DNA of 64,000 bases. It comes from Scleroderma bovista. Taxonomy: Eukaryota > Basidiomycota > Agaricomycetes > Boletales > Sclerodermataceae. The notes below the pieces were generated by a model. The model saw only the letters and a program-made list of their open reading frames with translations. It did no database searches and was not told the DNA's origin. The translations under genes and the position numbers were made by a program. The stretch covers positions 62,001-126,000 of the forward strand of contig JAYMGJ010000277.1 of NCBI GenBank assembly GCA_037178675.1, in the 5' to 3' direction. This document shows, in pieces, positions 31,452 through 43,970 of the stretch (positions are counted from its first letter, which is position 1; each line of letters starts with the position of its first letter).

Positions 31452-34400
31452 ATGCCGGACATGGACCTAGACGATCGGATCGCCCGAAATCAGAAAGCAT
31501 TGGATCGCCATCCCCCAGGAAATGTGGGTCGGCCTGGGGCCCTCTTCCTTCTTGCAAGCTCTATGCATGATAGATACTTGGAGAGAGGTGAGGTCACGGA
31601 TTTAGATGAGGCTATTGCGTTGCATCGATCAGCGTTGGACCTTCGTCTACCGGGTCATCTTGGTACTAGTCACACGTCATTTCAAGCGATCGCACTTTGC
31701 TTATCGCGGAGGTACGATAACCAGGCAACAATGCCTGACTTAGAGGAAGCCATCGTGCTCGGTCGAACCGCATTGGATCTGCGTCCCCTTGGCCAATCTG
31801 GTCGTACCGTCATTCTCATCAGCCTTGCAAAATACCTGAAGGTCCGATTCCTGCAACTTGGCGCAATTGCTGATCTTGACGAGGCGATTGCACTGTATCG
31901 ATCAGCGTTGGCCCTCGGGTCGGCGGATCATTCCAATCGGGTACACGTGCTCCATCAACTCGCATTTTGTCTTTGGAACAGGTGGAGCAAACAGGCAACA
32001 ATGCCTGACCTGGACGAAGCCATCACGCTAGGTCGAGCTGCATTAGACCTCTGTCCCCCAAGCCACTCTGGTCGTGCCGTCGCTCTCAACAACCTTGCAC
32101 GTTACCTAAGTCCCAGGTTCGCAAAACTTGGTGCAAATACTGATCTCGATGAAGCGATCGAGTTACATCGAGCAGTATTGGACCTCCGTCCGGCGGGTCA
32201 TTCTGATCGCTCATACTCACTCCATCAGCTCGCACTTTGCCTTTGGTGCAGATACAGCAAACAGGCTACCATGTCTGACTTGGACGAGGCCATCGTGCTT
32301 GGTCGAGCTGCGTTAGAGCTCTACCCCCCAGACCATCCTCATCGTGCTGCCACCCTCAACAGCCTTGCGGACCACCTGGGAGACCGGTTCTTGAAACTTG
32401 GTGCAGATGCTGATCTCGACGAGATCATTGTATTGTATCGATCACTGTTTGTTTACCATCCACCGGGTCATCCCAATCGGTCGTACGCACTCCATAACCT
32501 CGCATTTTACCTTTGGAAGAGGTATAGGAAACAGGCAACCATTCCTGATTTGGACGAAGCGATCATACTTGGTCGAGTTACGTTAGAAAACTCTCCCTCT
32601 GGTCACCCTCATCGTATCGCCGTCTTCAACAACCTTGCAGATTATTTGAAATACAGGTTCCTGAGACTCGGTACAGATGCTGATCTCAACGAGGCCATTC
32701 TGCTATATCGATCAGCATTGAATTTCCATCCGGCGGGTCATTCGGACAGGTTGACTTTATTAAACACTCTCGTGTCTTGTCTCAGTTCTAGATTAGAGAA
32801 GCAGCAGACGGAAGCGGACTTGGACGAGTTCATTAGCCTCAATCGTAATATATCGGATCTCCAATTCATGGGACACCCTGAACATTCCACGTTTCTTGAA
32901 AGACTTTTTCGCCTTCGAAAACGGCTTCAGAAATCTGACCTGGTGGACAAGTTGGACGAATATATCTCGCGTGAAGAGCAAACTGAACCGTTACCACCCA
33001 CTATTGAAGGCATCCTCCAGCAATGTCCTCGGTAAGCACGATGGATCAGGTATTTTGTGTGCCAATTCTGATCTCCTTGCCAATCAGTTTTCGTGTCTTA
33101 GTAATAGGGAAGGTGATGTACTGACGTTATGCTATACAAGTCGATCCTGACGGTCCTTCGGTAGTCGGGAGTTGGCAAGTCTACCCTGATCAACTATACT
33201 TTCGGCGTAAAAGACCCTGTTAGGTTTCCGAAAGATACGACGCCACCTGTGACTGATAGATTTCTTTAGTTCGCTGAACACGACAAACGAGGGTTGGCGG
33301 ATATCACGAAGGAGCTGATCTCAGAGAAAAATAGCCGATTGATCTTACATGACTGTAAAGGCTTCGAACAGGAAGACGACGACACTCTCGCCATTGTGAC
33401 CCAGTTCATCAAGGAACGCAGGAATAACCAGGATATCAAGGAACAGATACATGCAGTTTGGTACGCGGACTCAACGAAGACAATAAGAATGCTCCTGACA
33501 GACAGCTTATTAGGCTGTGTTTCCATATACCCAATACCGAGGCTGGACAACGCATGATGGAGACAGAAATGGAAGAGTTCTTACAGCAGAAGAAGGGAAT
33601 CCTTGGGGATGGTAGGTGCAGCGGATTCGTACATTTACTGTTTAATGCTGACCTGTATCAGTTCCGACGATTTTCGTATTTACGAAATACGATGTTCTTA
33701 TCACTGAAATCGAATTCCGCTTGTGCCAGAGCGAAAAAGACTTTAGTCCGGCGGTCGTTGAACCGGAAGCCAAACAACTCCTGGAGATGCGATGTATCCA
33801 ACCTATCCAGCAACTAGCGAAGGAAACGAATATCCCGCACATTGCAGTCTCCAGTGAGTCTATGATACCGTACCACATGTTGCTCCAAATAATCATCGGT
33901 TGCAGTGGGACATCGCGACAAGTTAGAAGCACTGATCGAGTTGACCTATGAAAAGGTTTCCGAATATTTCAGGAACCAGCCAGGTACAGCAACAGTGCCT
34001 ACTGTGGCTGTAATAGCCCAGAGAGTAGCCCCTGATTTAAAAATCGAGGAGTTGATCAAGTAAGCTGTTTTCATTATCCTCGTGTCGCTATCTGATGTTT
34101 TCCTCTAAGAGTTGGGAAAGAAAGTTCGTCTTAATGTTATATCTTCGACTGTTCACTATTAACAGATGCTTCCAGGATACTGGCGGGCGATTTTTACCGG
34201 AAGAGTGTTCTTCGGGCGCTCGATGCAAGATTGCCTCCAGGTAATTCATGATGACATTATTGGAGTTTGGAACTTCCGCGATGATGATAAAGTATGATTC
34301 GTCCATTCTCATCCATCATTTTATGTTTTCTGATATACTTTTACTGATAGCTGCTTCTAAGCAAGGAGTTTCGAGAATTCATGATTAACTTGGTTAACCT

Positions 34401-35003
34401 GCTCGACCATCCCTCGGACTGCCCTCCCTCACCTCCACGGAGTGAAACGATGTCTTCTATACAGAAGGAGTGAGTGCTTCCTTGTCCTTAGATGGCAGTT
34501 CCATGCTCAAGAAGGGTTGCTGTAGAGGTTTTCCACTGGTGTCCTTCCTGATGTTTGCCCTGCCCTTCGCTGCTGGATTGAAACTTGTAAAGTGGGCTCA
34601 CAACGTCTACCAGCAAACGTATGTACATCCTTTATAAACAAGTCTTCGTGTGATCGAGATTTGTTCCAGGCCCGAAGTGCAGCGGAATTTCATAGCATAC
34701 ATTGTCGACCTAACCAACGTGTTGGATATATTGTTCACCCTGACGCCCAGAAGATATGAGGAATTGAAACTCAATATCAGAGCCATCAAAGCTGCCTACA
34801 AAGCCTACTTTGGATCAACGAGGAGGACACATGTTCACGCTCAAATCAGGGGATGTCCTCCCTCGGTCTTTGCGAGCAGTGGTGTTATTTCAGTGATAGA
34901 GACCCTCGTCCGACAGAGGTATGATACTGACAAGGAGCTGGCGAAGAGGATTAGGGATGTCTCAGCAAAATATTTGGAGGGAGAGGAACCTTGGTATCCT
35001 TGA
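31452..35003 (+). CDS. TPR-array protein fused to a P-loop GTPase
   Basis: About twelve exons encode roughly 1000 residues. Exon 1 (31452-33031) carries ten to eleven TPR-like units of about 46 residues (DLDEAIxLxRxALxLxPxGHxxR...LAxxLxxR). The next three exons splice in frame: 33088-33112 (FRVLVIGK), 33165-33218 (SGVGKSTLINYTFGV) and 33270-33460. This rebuilds a Walker A motif, GKSGVGKST, across an intron. HDCKGFE is the switch II-type DxxG, and FTKYD supplies the guanine-specificity motif. A 14-nt microexon (34110-34123) is needed to reach RYWRAIFTGR. Downstream are helical segments and a hydrophobic stretch (FLMFALPFAAGLKLV) that may touch membranes, ending at 35003. Every join I tested keeps the frame, so it looks intact. 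GIMAP/AIG1-like GTPase domains of this kind are common in Agaricomycetes; the cellular role is unknown. Confidence 0.75.
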
Positions 35004-35969
35004 GCTATGGCTGCACTTGTGTATCATCGTATGGCGTCGACACTTCACTAAGACACCGTATGCCTATATCATTTCACATGTGCCCTTCAAGTATCATATT
35101 ATTGTAGGGGCACCGCGCGATGATCTCTATGTAACTTCAATCTGTACCGTCTCCGTGGAGCTGCTACGCGACGGTGATAAATCTACCGCTGGATATCATC
35201 GGAGAGGCTCACTTACAGGTGCCAGTCGATAGCCAGCGTGACATCGATCGCTGCCACAAGACAGTGTTTGTATGTTTGGGGTGCACTCCTTCAGCAGTGT
35301 TGGCCTCCTTCCACTAATGCGTATGTTTCACGCCTTGTGCACCAGTTCTCAGTGGAAAAAAGAGGTCTATTAGATGGGTTTCACCCTATGCATGGCAATT
35401 GAAAGAAACCCATCTGAGTTATAGTCTCCAGAGGATGCCTTGCAAAGGTCCAACCGTCCAAGTGACTACACCACTGAAACCACAGGCGCCCGATATGTAT
35501 TACGGTGTTGAGTCAAAAGTTGTCTTGATGGTACGAGTCGAGAATGGACTATGATGGATTCGAGTAGACTATATTTATGTTCGAACAACCAACAAATGTA
35601 CATAGTTATCGCACGTCTATAATACTGACAGTCACTCCATATAAGCTTCTCTAGCCATATCAGATCAATGTAATTTTTTGTTCTAATGGCCATCAGCTCT
35701 AAAATGATACTCCAGGTATCAGGCCTTATATTCGTAGTAGAGTAATCCTCTAGATTCTGATGTCTCGACATTACCTTACAAATGACTGCATAATTCGTCT
35801 CACCGTGATAATCATGTGCACCATATATCATACTCCAGCAGCAAATTACATTTTTTCCTGAGGGAAGGCAGACATTATGTCTGATCAACTTTGTTCTCAG
35901 CTGCAGGCTATATTGGTTTCGTGAACTGTTATCCCTACCTCAGAAAAGACGGGTCATATGTATTTAGGC
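35004..35969. other. Gene-free stretch
   Basis: Intergenic DNA between the TPR-GTPase gene and the converging Plavaka copy E. No convincing coding, RNA or repeat feature was found. Confidence 0.5.
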
Positions 35970-38900
35970 TTACTCATAGCATGGCAAACACAATGCATTG
36001 CGAATACTAATAGTAACTATTGTCCTCGTCCACTTCCGAATCGCTGGAGAGTACCCAGCCCCCGAGTGCTCCCTGACCTCATCCAGGATGTCGGACTCCT
36101 TGCTTTCTCTATAAGCTTCAACATCAACTTCGTTGTCCTCGGTAATGCTTAGTGCTGGTACTTGACCCAAGTTGACTGCACTATGGCCCACGCCTATACC
36201 TGCAAAACGGGCAAACATATCACGGTCCACAAAGCTTTGAGGGTCATCATTGAATTTCTTTAGTGTATAACAGTAAATGTGAGTAGCTTACATATTCACA
36301 TAGAACGCTCTCCAATCATCAATTTCCCCTGGTCGCCTGGAAAGTGATGGCCCACGAGGCATTAGGAGATCTGTGCGGCCATCAACAAACGCAGGTATGA
36401 TATGACAACCCCGGATAACCAGCAAGGGGTCCAAGAAACCAAATGCGTCGTTACTATCTGGGACGAACCCGATCTTTGGAAGACGGGCCTGTTTAAAGCC
36501 CCATCGATGGTCTGGATCCACTCCAAGCCACCATACCCAGAGAACTTCCATACTTCGCTTTGGCTGACTTACGCCTCCCGGACAGAAGTGGACCTGGATG
36601 TGGAAAGCACGCAGGACCTGTGCATACCAGAATGGATGCGCGGTGGGACTAGTTTCCCTTGACAGTGTCATAATGACACTGTTGTTGGAGCCAGGTCATA
36701 TCACATCTTGATCGCGGCGAATATCGTAGGTAGTGTAGTTAACCCGGAAGATCTTTGACTCGACCATTTGATGGTTTGTTAAGCGAAGACCGTTCCGATC
36801 CTCAGGTGAGAAAGATCATTCATCCCCATCGTAGTCCAGTCCAAGTAGCCTCGAGAGGAGATGGTTTTTGAGTTTCTGCACAAAATCTGGCTGCCAACCC
36901 CATCTCAGAAGCAAAATTCAGGAAACTAGCAGAAGTCTATACCTTCATGGCAGGATCTTCATGGTACATTCCAATGAGGTCTGCTAAGTTGAACGTATTG
37001 TCATGTCTTGGAATATCCATCATGACATGATGGATCTCTGGATCGGCATCGCTTGGATCAGCATCACTAACTTCAGGGTTCAGGCGTTTGCGCTGCCGCC
37101 TGAGGACTGTATGCCACCGCTCCTGCGTAGCGAATTGGTTGACCACATTTTTTTTGTTTGATTGCGAATAAAACCTCTTGACGATTTGATGAGCACGTTC
37201 ACCCTACGTTTTATATGAATGTCAGCCACATAGTATAACAACGCAGAGAGTACACACTCACGATTTGGGTGGTGTAGGAATCCGTCGTTCCAAACATCCT
37301 TATGGTTCCAACGTAGTCGCCCAGCGCATGGAACTTGTAAGTATTGATGTTGAACGTCTTACACTGAGGTGCTGAACGTGATGGCTTCGTTCGCTGGCCA
37401 GATTGGAGTTCGGCTACTTCCCGCCTTTGTCGCTGAGCAGCTTCATTGGGTAGTTCAACAGCTTGAAAAGCTACACATGTGCAGCTCTGAAACCTTCGGA
37501 TTTGGGCAGAAAGTCGTCGCAAAGACTGCCCCAGTAATTCAAGGGATGTGTCAGTGTGAAGGCGCAGCTTTGCCAGAGCGTGCCATTCGCACAGGCGGAA
37601 GAGGAGTACTTGAACAATTGTATCATGCATTTCTGGTAGCAAGCCTTCAAATGCAGGCATTGCACACTAGACATTGTGTGGATCAGTTTACGTGGCAGCA
37701 GAAATAAGCGGTTGCAAAAGATACCTGGAGCATGTCTTCGAAATGTCGGGCAGCACACTGCGTAGTGTCAGCGACGTTTGACGGAAATTGACGGATGGTG
37801 GAAAGCCCAAAAGATGGAATATTAGCAAATCTAAGAGATGCGTGAAAACATTAGTAGTTACGTGGTACGGCGCTCACAAATTACACTCACCGTTCATTCA
37901 GAGTATTCACAAGACTGGGATCTATTGCATGAATGAGGCGTATCAGGTGTCTGAGGACTGTCTTGGCCACTCCAAGCTCAAACTCGTGTAGTAGATCCAC
38001 CACGAGCACAGGGAATATGTTGAAACCGAACTGTCCAAGGCACTCGGCAAAGGAGTTCTAGACAAAGAACCAATTGAGCAACAGGTCGGAAATTGATGGT
38101 GCAAAAAAGGCGCACCACAGTTGGTATGAGTGACTCGGCCCCTAAGAGACGCTCTACTGCCACTCCTTTCAACGGCATGCCCAGCTGGTAGATAGCTTGC
38201 CTTGCCTCGTCAATCTTGTTCCGTAAGTATGTCCGTGCCAAGGTCAGTCTGGCTGACAGGTCGGTCAGAATCCCAAGTTGGTGAAAGTCCGATTTCAGGA
38301 TTAAACACCGTGGGCACGGGCAGTTTCCTTTGTCCCGTAAAGTGCCTAAGATGACCCTGTAATATTGCGTTAGTTCACACTGGGATATCTGAGTCCGTCA
38401 AGACTCTGATACTTACTTTTCCGGGTAGTCAGCAGAGTACGTGAATATCCGAGGGTAAATTCGCCTCATTACCCCATCAAAGCATTTTACCACTATCCCA
38501 TTCCTATACGCATCAATGAATTCATCGTCCAACAATATTCTCCAAATGGCGTGAACAAGCTCACGTTTGCAGTGAGTGAGAAGGTCAGCATTGTTCTTCT
38601 TTGTCGAAAAGCTCGAGATGAAGCCATGTATTGACTGTGGAAGCTACATTACGAAGAGTGTCAGTTACATGACTATAGACGTGGAATATTGGCTTACCTG
38701 CGGAATAAAAGCAATCGGATGACAAGGTCCGAGATCTGGTTTGGCTCTGAGATATTTGGATAGATTTCCAAAGAAAAGATATATCAGCCAGGCAGATGCA
38801 TGGCCAAACTGTGTGAGGTGTGTTGCGTCCGACCAAAACATCATGCCCGCAATTACCCTTTCTAGTTGGCAGTTGTCTTCTCGCCTTTGTTTCATAATCT

Positions 38901-40125
38901 CGTCATGAGCTTGAATCCACGCATCTGATGTGTAAAGTTCATCATAAACGCGCTGTTCATTTCCAGTGAGTGGCGATCTCCACATGCGCTTGAAGGGAGT
39001 GAGATGAAATAACTTTGATGATGCCTCTGCAAAAACCGCCCGGACCACAGAAGTCAGCGGCCGATATTTCAGTCCCTCAACATAGAAAGCCCTTCCATTC
39101 CCTTTCGGATTCTTCTCCCTGGTTGGAACACTGATTTCAACATTGGTGGTCTTCCATTGGTCAGTGTTAAATGGGTCATCTTCAGGAAGTGCCCTCTCTG
39201 CAGCATCTAAGCGTGATGCCTCTGTATGAGCATTGAACCCATCCAGTTCAAGGACGTTGAAATCCTCTGCTTGGATGACCTCGTGCACAAGGCGATTGAC
39301 TTCTGCAGAAGACTTTTGAACACTTCCTGTTAATCTCCAGTTCATCAGCCGCCAGATTGACATGTTGGCCCAAGGCCAGGGTGGCGCATGGTTGTCTCTG
39401 AGTGGACTCGGACATTCCTGCCTCACTGCTGGGTCATGCGCGAGTTGTTCAAGTGCTGAGCGAGTGAAATTGGACAAGTCCTTGGCAGAGAGGAAAGCAT
39501 CCGGGTCATGAGATGGGCGGTGGCAATACTCGCGAGCAATACCAAAGAGATTAAAATGAGTGCGGAAAGAATCGAATACATGGAGAATAACCCGTCTGAT
39601 GATAGACGGCTGCTCAGCAGCCATGGGGGGAACAGGTACCGGAGGAGTGGGTAGGATGTCACGGAACCTGGCAGGCAAACGACGTGCACGAGGGGGAAGT
39701 ATTTCATTTGGTGGGTCCGGTCCTATGATTGGGCTGGAGGCGGGAGATCCAAGTCCAACAGGGTTCACCAGATCCAATGGAGGATCACCCAAGGATGGAC
39801 GTGCTACGCGCACACTAGTGCCTGCAGAAGTAACTTCAGTAGTCTCCATGTACTGCGCTTGTGAATTAGACAACATTACTTGACCGCAACAACGGACACT
39901 CACCTCACCACCATGACTTGGATTGGTTGAAGCATGACAATCTGGATACAATCTCAGACGCTTCCTGGGTGGTTCTCCATTTGCCACAGGTTGGGTACTC
40001 GATCTTCCAGTATGAGAACGGAGCTGGTGTTGGTAGGATGGACAAGAAGTACGGTGCTGGGCCAGGTACCGTGGGACTGTAAAGGTACGATTACAATGAG
40101 TTGAACACTTGAAAGTTGTTGACAT
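35970..40125 (-). pseudogene. Plavaka transposase, copy E, degenerate
   Basis: Starts MSTTFKCSTHCNRTFTVPRY (finger-like). The classical Plavaka core follows: FNLFGIAREYCHRPSHDPD, KSSAEVNRLVHEVI, YVEGLKYRPLTSVVRAVF, RVYDELYTSDAWIQA, MFWSDATHLTQFG, LYLFFGNLSKYLR-type sequence, CPCPRCLILKSDFHQLG, VVDLLHEFELGVAKTVLRHL and a C-terminal FVDRDMFARFAGIGVGH. Many short introns separate the blocks. Two in-frame TGA codons (36816-36818 and 36696-36698) interrupt the C-terminal third, so it is probably inactive. It is of a different lineage from copies A-C and closer in style to copy D. Confidence 0.85.
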
Positions 40126-40394
40126 CAGTAGCCATGAGCCAAGAAATACGATGATGGTGAGGCCTATGGACTTCATGGAAGGCGACAAGCTCAAGTCACA
40201 GCAGGCTGGCAGGAATCTGCTTGACAAGGGTTCTGGGAACGCCATGTTAGGAAGGTGCAGGCCACGGACCGAAGGGCGATGAGGTCACCGGTGTCATCTG
40301 TGTCACTGCCGTCACCTAGCTCCGTGACAATTGTGATGCCGTATGCCGTTTACTTGAGTGGGCACGCCGGGGAGGGGTCACTCTATCGACGTGT

Positions 40395-43274
40395 TCGTAA
40401 CACTTCTAAAACCATTCTGATACGCATGGGACGCGAGCTCGGACGTATTGAAGGCGTGCTGAGTGGGACAGATGACCGAGCCCAAGACGGCGATCACAAA
40501 TACAGCACAAGCGCATATGAACCAGATATGATCATGTTCAGAGCGAGCTTCTCGCGCCAGGCCTGACGCACGTCTTGTCGTTTCATAAGCCCAAACCACT
40601 TCAGGAAAGGAGACGGAATCCACCAGGTGAGTAGCCAGCACAACAGGACCCATCGTCTTCTTGCCGACGTCTCCCTCACCGTCTCTATCGTCTCGCCTTC
40701 CAGAATTTCACCCGGCAGCGTCTCCTTGGGTACGTGTCCTTCCTTATCCGCAGTCTGAAACATATTCCTAGAGGGCGCGTATGATTCGGTACCGTAGTTA
40801 GAATTAGAATCGTCCCGATCGCTCGTTAGACGGCTGCGGTAATCGAAATTGTCGCTCCGCATGGACTTGTCTTCGTCTACATCGTCCTCGTATTCGTGGT
40901 GGAAAGACGATCCCCGACTGACAAGTGGTGCTTGGTCACCGTATGTGTTCCCAAATCCAGCATCTTCACCTCTAGCGACTGAAGGAGATAGATATGGCGC
41001 ATAAGGATCGCCGGCGTTACCCTGGCGTACGTCTAGCCCAGCTTCAACCTCGGCATCACGTAGGCGGTTGCGCTTCTGCTCGTCGACATCTGCTGCGCGT
41101 AGGCGGTCCTCCAGCGCGTGGAATGCCGCCTGGGACATGAACACCTGTGTACCGTCATAATCACCACCGTTGCAAACTCAGTGACAATATCGCTCACCTT
41201 GAACTGACCTACGACCACATCTGCCTCGCCAAGCCCCAATGCCGATCTTGCATGTGCAATCCCGTCTCTCTGCTCCCTCTCCTCTGGTATAAAAACACCC
41301 TCCGCACTCAGAGGGGTACGGTACCTCCTCCAAAATTCCCCAATCTCGACGCCCACTTCCCATATTCTTCCCCTAGCACCTGCACTCCCACCACCACATC
41401 GTGCCACAACGGCCCCCAGACCCGCACTCCTCACCTGCACCTTGACAGCGCGCCCCTCGAGCTGGTTGGGCAGACGTGCATCATTGGGATTTATGCAGAA
41501 TATTATGCAGAATATATACCACGGCTGCGTCTCGGACAGTGTGTCGAACAACGTATCGAGTGCAGCGCGGAACTTGCCTGCGACACACGGTGCTCCCGCT
41601 CCACTCCCACCTGCACCGCTGGTACTGCCATCGCCGTGCTGAGCTGCATCTTCGTCGTCCCGATCTTCCTCGGCAATTGTGGCTGTGGCGGTGTCGCGCC
41701 CCACGGGCATCCGTCTCACGGTGCCCTTGCGCCGAGTAGAGGGTGCGCGCATAGGTTTGACAGGTTGCTGTGCCGCTACGATGGTATCCTCACTCTTGGG
41801 ATGTGCTTGCATTGCGATGGCTTTGCCCAAGAAGAGACCTTTAACGAATGGGTTGATGGATCCTGCGCCTTCCATTGCGTCGGTGCCTGTTCCCAGCCCC
41901 GCACCAGCAGCAGACACAGGGGCAGAGGCGGATGCAGAGGCGGAAGTCCCCCGAAGGAGAGCCACAAAGTCCGGATTGAGGGCATCGAGGTTGCGTTCCA
42001 AGAACCCCTCCGACGAATATGTAACAGGCCCGTTGAAGTGATTAACTGTAAATGTAGCGTATCCAGATCGATCCATTGCACCGAGCTTGAATGAAGAATG
42101 GTTTCCCCATCTCTTTCTGAATGCCTCAATCATTGTATGGTCCGTCTTTTTATGCGATCGACGGGCCTGGTCATCCATGATATGAATGAGTCCACCAGGT
42201 TTGTTCTGAAGAAGGCGAATACATTCCGAATTGTCGAAGTAGGGGATGGGGGGGACGAGTGAGGCTATGCCTTCGCTTTTGTATTCGTCCACATGTGCCT
42301 CGAATAGGCGGTGCTGGATAAAATGATGCAAACGCTCGTTTGCAAAGTTAATGCAGAATTGGTCGAGTGAGTTGGGGCGACCGGTCATGTTCTGTGGACC
42401 AGGAAGATCGAAGAGTCCGATAAAGGTATTGAGTCTCTGCAAAGACGCTGGTTGATATGTTCGTTAAGCCAAGTGAACAAAAGAGAATATAAGGTCTTAG
42501 CGAGGTCGTCACGATTATCAGAAGCTCCATCAGGATCGAGAAATACGGTGCAGAGCTCCTTCTTGACCAATTTAGTCTTGTAGGAGAGGGCGTTCTCGAG
42601 TGCGGAAGGCTGAACGCCAAGGAAATCCGCTACAAGAGCCAGAATATCTGTGTTATGTATGACCGCAGCGTCGACGTCGCGAGAATGGTCGATCGTGAAT
42701 TCAAGGTTGCCGAGGTGGAGGATGGCGGCGATGAGTCGACACATCTGCGCAACGTGCCACTTTGAGAGGCCGATGGTTTTCAGAGCGACTTTTCTGAATG
42801 TTTCAATGACGAACTCTGCAGCGGGTACTTGGCTAGCGAGTTTGGATCCTTTTTTGCCTGGATTGGAGACGGAGAGTTCCAGAAGCGATTTGATGGCAAG
42901 ACGCCGGTTTTCGGATTTGCCACTTGCAGTTTCTCCGCTGTCATGGTGCATTAAGCATGTTAACGTGGAGTGCATCTACGATGTACGCACCTAAACAGCA
43001 TAGACTAGTCCTGCCTAGTCCGTCTCATGTGGTAGTACGCATTGTTCGCCAGCTGACGGATGTGTGGCGGCAGAGGGACCCTCCCTGGAGTGGTGTCTCT
43101 ATACTCTGCTGCATACTTGTGCAAGACCGGATCTGTATTTGATGAAACATATTTGTGCGGGTTTACTACAGCGAGTGCGGATCGCAAGCTTGATGGCGGA
43201 AAAATGTCGCCTGGCCGGGCGGAGGGGTGAATGAGCACAAACAGTGTTAAGTAACGGGTGTTGCGCCTTTCCAC
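40395..43274 (-). pseudogene. Myosin-motor chitin synthase (class V/VII type), deleted and truncated
   Basis: Read from the right: the myosin head starts abruptly at LRSALAVVNPHKYVSS (about 43190), with LPPHIRQLANNAYYHMRRT and, after an intron, the ATP-binding GETASGKSE (about 42925). After AAEFVIETF some 180 residues of motor are missing, and the sequence resumes at KVALKTIGLSKWHVAQ. The rest of the motor follows (DLPGPQNMTGRPNSLDQF, NKPGGLIHIMDDQARR, FTVNHFNGPVTYSSE, FCINPNDARLPNQLEG). Then comes the post-motor linker (QAAFHALEDRLRAADVDEQK) and the first membrane region (WVLLCWLLTWWIPSPFLKWFG). A frameshift near 40515 separates AVFVIAVLGSVICPTQHAF. The catalytic chitin synthase domain is absent. 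Such enzymes normally exceed 1800 residues and build cell-wall chitin. Confidence 0.85.
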
Positions 43275-43436
43275 CTGATTGCTATGCAGAGTCGTTCATC
43301 TGCGAGATTACCTACGAAGGGAAGCATGTAAGTCCCACAGCCACTTATAACGGTAAATGGTGGGGGACTCACCAAATAAAAAGAATATCCATCTAGTTGA
43401 TCTCTTTCAGCTGGAACATACCCTGCACGACGATCA

Positions 43437-43690
43437 ACTATGATTTGTTTGAATAGGTATCGTCGCAGATGACCTTGCTGGGAACGTGGTGACGAACAGA
43501 CATCCCATGCAGTGGGAAAACGCACCTTCAGCCGTCGAAGAACAGGTACCGCCAAGGTAGCCAAAGGGTGTAGTTGGGTGCAGTGGAGGGCATAGCGATA
43601 AGGTATGGAAGCTTGATGATGGAGCCAGACGAGGGTGGCGGCAGCTCCGGGCAAGCGAACAAACGGGTGACAATGCTGAGCACTGAGTAC
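43437..43690. repeat. Dispersed repeat shared with 56490-56740
   Basis: Motifs TCGTCGCAGATGACCTTGCT, TGGGAAAACGCACCTT, GGGTGTAGTTGGGTGCAGTGG and GGCAAGCGAACAAACGGGTG occur here in the same order as diverged counterparts at 56490-56740. The stretch 43275-43970 otherwise shows no gene. Confidence 0.55.
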
Positions 43691-43970
43691 TGAGCACTGC
43701 GCAGTGATGAGGGGAAGGAGAAACCATGTGGTCACGTGCATGACCTTTGTGCCATCATTCCTACCACTGCACACTGCAACAATGTGATTTCCCATCTTCC
43801 ACTTTTGCTTTTGCATCTGGTTTCACTAAAAATTCCCTGTAGGCTTACATTGCAACACTCGATTTACTGCATAGCATAGATAGGCTTGTTCAACGGCGTT
43901 CAACGGCTACTCTCAAGGCAGGTAACTCCATGTCGACAGGATTCTCAAACGGTTTGGCTGGTACGTTTTT

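Noticed and set aside
41147..42094. Plus-strand open frame of 315 codons rich in Cys/Arg/His
   Set aside because: Antisense shadow of the myosin-chitin synthase remnant, whose motor and linker motifs on the minus strand are unmistakable.
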